Of a DNA stretch of 17,007 bases, positions 8,257 through 14,630 are shown one piece after another. Position numbers and translations under genes: made by a program. Within the stretch, counting starts at the first letter, position 1, and each line of letters begins with the position of its first letter. The DNA lies in assembly GCA_937901435.1 (NCBI GenBank), contig CALGTJ010000250.1, forward strand, positions 1 through 17,007, written 5' to 3'. The notes below the pieces were generated by a model. It made no database searches. It was given only the letters and a program-made list of their open reading frames with translations, and was not told where the DNA came from. The stretch comes from an uncultured Rhodobacter sp. Its GTDB lineage: Bacteria > Pseudomonadota > Alphaproteobacteria > Rhodobacterales > Rhodobacteraceae.

Positions 8257-8285
8257 ATTATATATAATATATAAATATTTTGCAA
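8257..8285 (-). promoter_or_regulatory. Near-consensus sigma-70 promoter of the hydroxyacid dehydrogenase gene
   Basis: On the minus strand, -35 TTGCAA (8285 to 8280), a 17-base spacer and a perfect -10 TATAAT (8262 to 8257). This is the best promoter match in the window. Transcription would start about 30 bases upstream of the ATG at 8219. Operator C covers the end of the spacer and the first bases of the -10, so occupancy would be incompatible with polymerase binding. Confidence 0.65.
8261..8273. promoter_or_regulatory. Operator C: TATATA-A-TATATA before the dehydrogenase gene
   Basis: Exact copy of the 13-base inverted repeat found at 6783-6795, in the 110-base gap between the dehydrogenase start and the gntR stop. 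It overlaps the -10 region of the promoter on the minus strand. Two identical 13-mers plus three close relatives, all in front of transcription units of a GC-rich region, make a shared regulator the natural explanation. Confidence 0.75.
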
Positions 8286-8329
8286 TATCTATTACAATAA
8301 GGATGGTGTTCCAGCAGGCGGGTTGTGCG

Positions 8330-9007
8330 TCAATCGGCTTTTGTCAGATTCCGAATATGGTTCGATAGGCAGGACAAGAGCCCGCTTTGATCGGCATTCT
8401 CAAGCGCGTCGATCATCTCTTCATGCTGTGCGACCAGCAAATCCAACCCTATGATTTCAGTAGGGTAGTTGCGCACCAACTGGAAGTGCATATTGCCAAA
8501 CGAGAGGTCAGCGTAGAGCTCACTCAGGTAGGCATTTTCGGCCATGCCAACCAGAACGCTGTGAAATTCGGCATTCAGATTGCCCCATTCGACCATCATG
8601 TTGGCCCGGCCCGCCTTTGCGACCTTGCGCATTTTTTCATTCAGTTTCCGAAGCTTGCGGACATGCTCTGGCGTGGCCTTTTCGAAGCCGCGCGCAACGG
8701 CGGAGGTCTCGAACAATTCGCGCGCCTCGACGAATTCGAAAAAATCGGAACGAGAGGGTTTTGAGGCGACGAAATAGCCACGATTTGCCTCGGCGCGTAC
8801 AAGCCGCGATGCGAGCAGACGGGCAAGGGCCTCGCGGACCGGGATCATGCTGACACCGTATTCATCCGCAATCTTCTTGATGCCGATGTGAGCGCCTGCT
8901 TCGAGATCGCCCGCAATGATGGAATCGCGGATCGCGGCGACAAGTTTGTCAACGAGGCTGTCAGGCTCGAGGAGTTTTGATGTCTTTTTGGTCAAGGGAT
9001 CGCCCAT
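8330..9007 (-). CDS. GntR family transcriptional regulator, FCD (FadR) subfamily
   Basis: Transcription factor of 225 residues with an N-terminal winged helix (about 18-82) holding the family motif around Y-G-V-S-M-I-P-V-R-E-A-L-A-R-L (50-64) and the wing R-G-Y-F-V (76-80). The C-terminal FCD ligand-binding domain (about 88-220) keeps the metal/ligand positions Asn145-x3-His149, His195 and His217; Asn145 stands where Asp is more usual. FCD regulators typically repress catabolic operons and release DNA when an organic acid binds. The gene is flanked on both sides by the palindromic sites described here, and one lies only about 20 bases before its start, suggesting autoregulation. It is the obvious candidate to bind all five sites. 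Confidence 0.93.
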   Translation of the reverse strand: MGDPLTKKTSKLLEPDSLVDKLVAAIRDSIIAGDLEAGAHIGIKKIADEYGVSMIPVREALARLLASRLVRAEANRGYFVASKPSRSDFFEFVEARELFETSAVARGFEKATPEHVRKLRKLNEKMRKVAKAGRANMMVEWGNLNAEFHSVLVGMAENAYLSELYADLSFGNMHFQLVRNYPTEIIGLDLLVAQHEEMIDALENADQSGLLSCLSNHIRNLTKAD

Positions 9008-9026
9008 GCTTTGATACTACAGTTGC

Positions 9027-9041
9027 GATATATAATATCTA
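9027..9041. promoter_or_regulatory. Operator D: autoregulatory site before gntR
   Basis: GATATATAATATCTA, a 12-of-13 match (9029-9041) to the repeat at sites B and C, containing the shared 9-mer and outer GATAT/ATATC arms. It sits 20 bases upstream of the gntR start in the 68-base gap after the panB-like stop. On the minus strand a TTGCAA (9058 to 9053), 18 bases and TATATA form a plausible promoter whose -10 lies inside the operator. Confidence 0.68.
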
Positions 9042-9075
9042 CATCATCGCTCTTGCAATAGCATTCCGCGCCCTT

Positions 9076-9936
9076 TTAATGCGGCGCGGCATCTTGCTTC
9101 AGGGCTTCGGCCAAGCGTGCCGCTTCATCAGCATTCATTGTGTAGGTATGATCAGCATCGGGGAACCGGCCGGATCTCACATCTTCGGCATAACACTCAA
9201 AGGCGTTCGTCGCGACCTCAGCAATGTTCCCATAGCGCTTGGCAAACTTCGGTTTGAAACTGTCGAAGGCACCGATGAGGTCATATCCGTTCAAGAGCTG
9301 ACAGGTCCCTGCAGAGCCTGCGCCAATAGAGAAGGTGAAGATATCGACGGCCTCATCAACCGCTTTGCCAACCTCATAGGGCATCGCCTCGATTTCAAAG
9401 CCGACGGCCCCGGCGTCTTCTATGGCACGGGCGTTGTCGATGATCTTGAGTGCCGCTTCCGCCGTCCGGCCCTGCATTTTGAAACCGCCCGCCGCATGGA
9501 CGCGGTGCGGCAACAGCCCAACATGGCTCATCACCGGCACGCCGGCGTCCCCCACCGCCTTTATGATATCGAACATTTCACTCCCGCCTTGCAGTTTCAC
9601 AGCATCCGCATCGGCCTCTTTCATCAGGCGCACCGCATTCTTCACGGCGATCTCCCGCGTGGCATAAGATCCATAGGGCATAGAGACGATGCACAGCGTG
9701 TTTGGTGCGCCGCGCCGCACTGCCCTGCAATGGTCAATCATCTGATCCACTGTCATGGCCAGCGTGTTTTCATGGCCGTGCAACGTCATGCCCAGACTGT
9801 CGCCAACACCGACAATGTCGACGCCTCCACGTTCTGCCCAGGTCGCGGTCAAAGCCTCCCCGACAGCGACCATAACCAAGCGTTCGCCAGCCCGTTTCTT
9901 TGCCGCGAGATCGGGTATTGTCAGCTTCGGATTCAT
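9076..9936 (-). CDS. PanB-like ketopantoate hydroxymethyltransferase homologue, divergent active site
   Basis: TIM-barrel protein of 286 residues of the PanB family. PanB moves a hydroxymethyl group from 5,10-methylene-tetrahydrofolate to 2-oxoisovalerate, reversibly. Family blocks are clear: V-G-D-S-L-G-M at 44-50, A-V-R-R-G-A-P-N at 72-79, V-K-L-Q-G-G at 113-118, S-H-V-G-L at 137-141, G-G-F-K-M-Q-G-R at 150-157 and S-I-G-A-G at 203-207. Against E. coli PanB as I recall it, Asp45 (Asp46 here), Lys112 (Lys114) and catalytic Glu181 (Glu183) are kept. The metal-site residues Asp84 and Glu114 are Ser85 and Gln116, and the T-A-Y-D block near residue 25 reads V-A-V-G. It is therefore probably a catabolic relative with another substrate or reverse direction, not the pantothenate enzyme. 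GGAG precedes the ATG. Divergent from the DmdA-like gene. Confidence 0.85.
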   Translation of the reverse strand: MNPKLTIPDLAAKKRAGERLVMVAVGEALTATWAERGGVDIVGVGDSLGMTLHGHENTLAMTVDQMIDHCRAVRRGAPNTLCIVSMPYGSYATREIAVKNAVRLMKEADADAVKLQGGSEMFDIIKAVGDAGVPVMSHVGLLPHRVHAAGGFKMQGRTAEAALKIIDNARAIEDAGAVGFEIEAMPYEVGKAVDEAVDIFTFSIGAGSAGTCQLLNGYDLIGAFDSFKPKFAKRYGNIAEVATNAFECYAEDVRSGRFPDADHTYTMNADEAARLAEALKQDAAPH

Positions 9937-9968
9937 ATCTGCGCTCCAGTTTTGGCTTGCGTTTTAAA

Positions 9969-9989
9969 ATATATTATATCTAATATATA
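9969..9989. promoter_or_regulatory. Operator E: divergent site between panB-like and dmdA-like genes
   Basis: Inverted repeat with eight-base arms, ATATATTA (9969-9976) and TAATATAT (9981-9988), around TATC. The minus strand carries the shared ATATAATAT (9979 to 9971), and the plus strand carries TATCTAATATATA (9977-9989), one mismatch from sites B and C. Two overlapping copies facing opposite ways fit joint control of the two divergent transcription units starting at 9936 (minus) and 10023 (plus). Exact promoters are not clear in this 86-base gap. Confidence 0.68.
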
Positions 9990-10022
9990 CAAAAGGAAAC
10001 CTCTTTCACCGGATCTAGGATA

Positions 10023-11147
10023 ATGCTCGACACCAACACAACAATCGTCACAACGCCGGTGTCCGTCCGCTTGCGTCGCTCACCATTTTGGCCACGCTCG
10101 CATGCTGCGGGCGGCCACAATTACACAAGCTACAACCACACCCTGATCGCGGCTGACTTCAAAAGCCCGGAAGAGGACTACCGCCACTTGAAATCTGCCG
10201 TGCAACTTTGGGATGTTGGGTGCGAGCGGCAAATCGAGTTGCGCGGTCCGGATGCAAAACGTCTGGCTCAGGCGGCGACGCCGCGCGATCTGGACAAGAT
10301 GGCGGATGATCAATGCTTCTACATCCCAACCGTGGATGCAAAAGGCGGCATGACCAACGATCCGGTCCTGATCAAGGTGGATGAAGATCACTACTGGGTG
10401 TCTATCGCGGACAGCGATTTGATTCTCTTTTTCAAAGGTGTGGCCGCGGCAATGAGGCTTGATGTCTGTGTTGATGAGGTAGATGTCTGGCCGCTGGGCA
10501 TCCAGGGCCCCAAAGCCGCTGAACTCGCGCGCAGGGTCTGGGGCGACGACGTGATGAACATCCGCTTTTTCCGCCACAAGCGTATGGACGTGAACGGCGT
10601 GCCGATGTTGCTGGCGCGCTCCGGCTATTCCACGCAAGGCGGCTTTGAGCTCTATTTCGAAGGTCGCGTGGGCGCGTCGGCACTATGGGATCAGCTCATG
10701 GCGATGGGCAGCGATCTGGACGTGCAGGCCGGATCCCCATGTCAGTCGGAGCGGGTCGAATCCGGGATGCTCTCATACCTGTCCGACATCACCCCCGACA
10801 TGACGCCCTTCGAGGCCGGACTCGGCAAATTCTGCGAAATGACGCGGGACGTTGGGTGCCTTGGCTGGCGGGCCTTGCGCGAAGGGCAAGAACCAATGCG
10901 GCAGATACGGCCAATCGAAATCTCAGGCGGCCCGCTGCCGCCGATGCGCGAGTTTTGGCGTGTCGTAAGTGAGCTGGGCGAGACTGTTGGGCGCATCTCC
11001 TCCGCGTGTCGCGCCTGGTCCTATGATTGCAACGCCGCGATCGGTCTCATCGGTCGGAGCCACTGGCAGCCTGGAACTAAATTCACTGTCGAGACCTCAG
11101 ATGGGCCGCGATCCGCCATTGTGCGGGAGAGGTTCTGGAACCGATGA
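10023..11147 (+). CDS. DmdA-like tetrahydrofolate-dependent methyltransferase/demethylase (GcvT family)
   Basis: Cytoplasmic GcvT-fold protein of 374 residues. It resembles dimethylsulfoniopropionate demethylase DmdA, which transfers an S-methyl group to tetrahydrofolate. Similarity runs through most of the protein: R-L-R-R-S-P-F (16-22), Y-N-H-T-L (37-41), A-D-D-Q-C-F-Y-I-P-T-V-D (94-105), N-D-P-V (112-115) with the GcvT-type Asp113, the Q-G-G-F-E block at 205-209, and S-E-R-V-E-S-G (242-248). Compared with DmdA as I remember it, G-W-S-K-Q-G-G reads G-Y-S-T-Q-G-G (201-207) and the conserved Y-G-N-D reads Y-L-S-D. Such changes near the substrate side suggest a related methylated compound rather than DMSP, but true DMSP activity is not excluded. 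First gene of an operon, 25 bases before the oxidoreductase; its ribosome binding site is poor (AGGA only two bases from the ATG). Confidence 0.85.
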   Translation: MLDTNTTIVTTPVSVRLRRSPFWPRSHAAGGHNYTSYNHTLIAADFKSPEEDYRHLKSAVQLWDVGCERQIELRGPDAKRLAQAATPRDLDKMADDQCFYIPTVDAKGGMTNDPVLIKVDEDHYWVSIADSDLILFFKGVAAAMRLDVCVDEVDVWPLGIQGPKAAELARRVWGDDVMNIRFFRHKRMDVNGVPMLLARSGYSTQGGFELYFEGRVGASALWDQLMAMGSDLDVQAGSPCQSERVESGMLSYLSDITPDMTPFEAGLGKFCEMTRDVGCLGWRALREGQEPMRQIRPIEISGGPLPPMREFWRVVSELGETVGRISSACRAWSYDCNAAIGLIGRSHWQPGTKFTVETSDGPRSAIVRERFWNR

Positions 11148-11172
11148 CAGGTTCCGACCCAAGGAGGCTTCA

Positions 11173-14100
11173 ATGTTGAACGATCTGTCCAGTCTGAGAA
11201 ACGTCGCGCTGTCCGACAAATATGATCTGTCTGTCGATCAGGTCTATCTGACCGGCACGCAGGCTCTGGTAAGACTCTGCTTGATCCAGTCCGAACGGGA
11301 TCGTGCTGCAGGCCTCTCAACGGCAGGCTACGTCACAGGCTATCGCGGATCGCCGCTTGGCGGCCTGGATCAGCAATTCAGCTCGGCGCGCAAAGCACTG
11401 GACGCTGCGGACGTTGTGTTTCAACCGGGCTTGAATGAGGATTTGGCGGCAACGGCGGTTTGGGGAACGCAACAGGCGGCCATGCGCGGTGAAGGCACCA
11501 AGGAGGGTGTCTTTGCGATGTGGTACGGCAAAGGCCCCGGCGTGGATCGCACCGGCGATGTGTTCCGGCACGGCAATCTTGCTGGAAGCGCCGAAAAGGG
11601 GGGTGTTTTGGCCCTTCTGGGAGACGATCACACCTGCGAAAGCTCGACGACCTGTCATCAGAGCGAATATGCGCTTGTCGATGCAATGATGCCGGTGCTG
11701 AACCCGGCCAATATTCAGGAGATTGTGGATTTCGGCCTGCACGGCTGGGCCATGAGCCGGTATTCGGGCCTCTGGGTCGGGCTCAAATGCGTCAAGGACA
11801 ACGTGGAAAGCAGCGGGTCGGTGGCGCTTCCCGCCGATCTGCCGCCGGCTCTGTCGCCGGACATCTCGCTCCCGCCGGGCGGGTTGAACATCCGCGCGAA
11901 TGATGACCGGCATGAACAGGAACGCAGGCTGCACCGCTGGAAGCTCGACGCGGCGCAAGCCTATGCGCGGGCAAATGGTCTGGACAGGCGCGTTTGGTCT
12001 GGCGGCGACATGCCCAGGATCGGGATCGTCAGCACAGGCAAAAGCTGGATGGACACGCAATCAGCTTTGCATAGTCTTGGCGTTGACGAGGCCAGGGCCG
12101 CAGAGCTTGGCGTGGCGACGTATAAGGTTGGCATGGTTTGGCCGCTGGAAGCGAAGGGCCTGGAGGACTTCGCCAAAACCCTCGATCTGCTGATCATCGT
12201 GGAAGAAAAGCGCGGCCTGATCGAAGGTCAGGTGCGCGAGAGCCTTTATGGCACGCACGGGGCGCCCCCGGTTCTTGGCAAGAAAGATGAAAGCGGTCAG
12301 CCCCTCTTTCCAGCCGATGGCGCGCTTCACCCGGTGATGATCGCCCGCGCCTTGGCGGCGCGCATTCCGGGGCTTGAGGCAGAGAGTCGCGCGCTCGACA
12401 CGGCGGCCGACAGGCACGTGACACAGCTTCTCGTGTCGCGCACGCCTTATTTCTGCGCAGGCTGCCCGCATAACAGCTCCACTGTTCTACCCGAGGGCGC
12501 GCGCGGATATGCCGGTATCGGCTGTCATTGGATGAGCCAATCCATGGACCGCGCAACCGAAGGCTACACCCATATGGGCGGCGAAGGGGCGAATTGGATC
12601 GGTGAGGCGCCGTTCTCCAAGCGCGCTCATGTGTTCCAGAACCTTGGCGACGGGACGTATAATCACTCCGGCCTCATGGCGGTGCGCGCGGCCGTGGCCG
12701 CGGGCGTGAACATCACCTACAAGATTCTCTACAACGACGCGGTCGCAATGACCGGCGGGCAGGCGCATGAAGGCGGTCTGCCACCATCGCAGATCGCAGC
12801 CGAAGTCCTCGCCGCTGGCGCCCGACAGATCGAGGTTGTGGCGGACACGCCGAATGAGGTCGGTCTCTCAGGTTTTCCTTCCGGCACCAAGGTCCATCAC
12901 CGCGGCAACCTTCAGTCTGTGCAGTCGCAACTGGCACAGGTCGAAGGGGTCAGCGTTCTGCTTTACATACAGACCTGCGCGACCGAGAAGCGCCGCCGCC
13001 GCAAGCGCGGCTTGGCGCCTGACCCGGCGCGGCGGGTCGTCATCAACCCGGATGTATGTGAAGGATGCGGCGATTGCGGGGTGCAATCGAATTGCGTCGC
13101 GATCCTGCCGCTGGACACAGCACTGGGCACGAAACGGGCAATTGATCAATCGGCCTGCAACAAGGATTTTTCCTGCCTCAAAGGATTCTGCCCGAGCTTT
13201 GTGACCATCGAAGGGGGCAGCCTGCGCAAACCTGATGTAACCGGAACGATCCCCGAAGGCCTGCCCGACCCGACACCGACCCTGTCGCTGAATCAGCCGC
13301 TTAGCATCTTGCTGACCGGCGTTGGCGGCACGGGTGTTGTCACGATCGGGGCGCTTTTGGGGATGGCGGCGCACCTAGAGGGCAAAGGGGCCGGGCTGAT
13401 CGACATGGCGGGTCTGGCGCAAAAGGGCGGCGCGGTCACCACGCATATCCGGCTGGCCGAACGCTCCGAACAGATCAAGGCGATCCGCATTGCCCCCGGG
13501 GGGGCGGATGTGATGCTGGGTTGTGATTTGCTCACCAGTGCCGGAGCGTTCTCGCTGACCCTGATGAAGCCTGACGGTCACATCCTCGCCAATACCCACG
13601 AGATGATGACCGGCAGCTTTGTGCAAGATCGCAACTTCGCTTTGCCCGGGCACGACATGCAGGCACGCCTGGCAACCGCTGTTCCAGAAGGGCAATGCCA
13701 TCTGGTTAGTGCGACAAAGCACGCAGAGACGTTGTTGGGCGACTCCATCGGCGCAAACCTGTTCATGCTTGGGGCCGCCTGGCAGCTGGGCCTGATCCCG
13801 CTGGGGCGGGGCGCTATTGAAGAGGCGATCCGCCTGAACGGCGTGGCGATCGAGCTGAACCTTGCCGCATTTGCCTGGGGACGTGCCTGGGCGGTGGACC
13901 CTGAAAAGCTGGCCCAAGATACTGCCGTCGCCAAGCCGGAGGCAGAGACGCTCGACGCACTTGTCGCCGACAGGGTACGGCGCTTGACGGCCTATCAATC
14001 GAAGACCTACGCGCGCAGCTTCGCTGCTGTCGTGGAACAGGTCTCGGCACTTGATCCAGACCCCTCGCAGGCGTTTTCTGTGGCGGTGGCCAGAAATCTC

Positions 14101-14598
14101 TTCAAGCTCATGGCGTACAAGGACGAATATGAGGTTGCGCGGCTTTTGTCCGGTGATGTCTTTCAAGACGCGCTCAGCAAGCAATTCGAAGGGGATTTCC
14201 GTGTTATGCATAACCTCGCCCCCCCGATGCTGCCGGGCACCGATCCAGCGACGGGACGGCCCAGAAAGCGTGCTTTCGGGCCCTGGATCAAACCGGCCAT
14301 GGCCGTCCTAGCACGTTTGAAAATCCTCAGGGGCGGGTGGCTTGACCCCTTCGGATACATGGCCGAGCGGCGGATGGAGCGACAGCTGATTGTCACCTAT
14401 CGCGGAATGATCGACTGGGTCCTGAACGAGATCAATGCGCACAATTACGACCTCGCTGTGCAATTCGCGCAGACGCCTGACCAGATCCGTGGCTTTGGGC
14501 CGGTGAAACACGAGGCCGTGGGTGCAGTTGAGGCCGAACAGAAATCCTTGCTGGCGCAATTCCGTAGGGCTGGGACCCCGGCGAGCCAGGTCGTATGA
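11173..14598 (+). CDS. Fused indolepyruvate-type 2-oxoacid:ferredoxin oxidoreductase
   Basis: Large single-chain enzyme of 1141 residues that decarboxylates a 2-oxoacid to acyl-CoA with thiamine diphosphate and ferredoxin. Domains in order: pyrimidine-binding domain (about 20-230, with G-Y-R-G-S-P-L-G-G near 56-64), a middle domain, and a TPP-binding domain (about 440-625, with A-G-C-P-H-N-S-S, G-I-G-C-H-W and L-G-D-G-T-Y-N-H). A cysteine-rich Fe-S region follows (Cys629, 632, 635, 641, 662, 668, 673), then a gamma-type domain starting at G-V-G-G-T-G-V-V near 715 with G-L-A-Q-K-G-G, and a C-terminal domain typical of alphaproteobacterial fused forms. AAGGAGG precedes the ATG at 11173; an upstream frame to 10969 lies inside the dmdA-like gene and was rejected. 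Homologues act on aryl- or branched-chain 2-oxoacids. Its stop overlaps an ATG at 14595. Confidence 0.92.
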   Translation: MLNDLSSLRNVALSDKYDLSVDQVYLTGTQALVRLCLIQSERDRAAGLSTAGYVTGYRGSPLGGLDQQFSSARKALDAADVVFQPGLNEDLAATAVWGTQQAAMRGEGTKEGVFAMWYGKGPGVDRTGDVFRHGNLAGSAEKGGVLALLGDDHTCESSTTCHQSEYALVDAMMPVLNPANIQEIVDFGLHGWAMSRYSGLWVGLKCVKDNVESSGSVALPADLPPALSPDISLPPGGLNIRANDDRHEQERRLHRWKLDAAQAYARANGLDRRVWSGGDMPRIGIVSTGKSWMDTQSALHSLGVDEARAAELGVATYKVGMVWPLEAKGLEDFAKTLDLLIIVEEKRGLIEGQVRESLYGTHGAPPVLGKKDESGQPLFPADGALHPVMIARALAARIPGLEAESRALDTAADRHVTQLLVSRTPYFCAGCPHNSSTVLPEGARGYAGIGCHWMSQSMDRATEGYTHMGGEGANWIGEAPFSKRAHVFQNLGDGTYNHSGLMAVRAAVAAGVNITYKILYNDAVAMTGGQAHEGGLPPSQIAAEVLAAGARQIEVVADTPNEVGLSGFPSGTKVHHRGNLQSVQSQLAQVEGVSVLLYIQTCATEKRRRRKRGLAPDPARRVVINPDVCEGCGDCGVQSNCVAILPLDTALGTKRAIDQSACNKDFSCLKGFCPSFVTIEGGSLRKPDVTGTIPEGLPDPTPTLSLNQPLSILLTGVGGTGVVTIGALLGMAAHLEGKGAGLIDMAGLAQKGGAVTTHIRLAERSEQIKAIRIAPGGADVMLGCDLLTSAGAFSLTLMKPDGHILANTHEMMTGSFVQDRNFALPGHDMQARLATAVPEGQCHLVSATKHAETLLGDSIGANLFMLGAAWQLGLIPLGRGAIEEAIRLNGVAIELNLAAFAWGRAWAVDPEKLAQDTAVAKPEAETLDALVADRVRRLTAYQSKTYARSFAAVVEQVSALDPDPSQAFSVAVARNLFKLMAYKDEYEVARLLSGDVFQDALSKQFEGDFRVMHNLAPPMLPGTDPATGRPRKRAFGPWIKPAMAVLARLKILRGGWLDPFGYMAERRMERQLIVTYRGMIDWVLNEINAHNYDLAVQFAQTPDQIRGFGPVKHEAVGAVEAEQKSLLAQFRRAGTPASQVV

Positions 14599-14630
14599 GC
14601 GGCACAAGGGACCGACAGGGGGAGCAGATC

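Noticed and set aside
9937..10022. Riboswitch or leader RNA in the divergent gap
   Set aside because: Only 86 bases, mostly AT palindrome; no folate, glycine or SAM riboswitch core could be seen.
8977..10023. Long plus-strand frame (348 codons) opposite the PanB-like gene
   Set aside because: Antisense shadow; it starts inside gntR and ends across the operator, with no family similarity.
10969..11172. 68-residue N-terminal extension of the 2-oxoacid oxidoreductase
   Set aside because: It overlaps the end of the DmdA-like gene in another frame, has low-complexity composition, and the ATG at 11173 has a full AAGGAGG before it.
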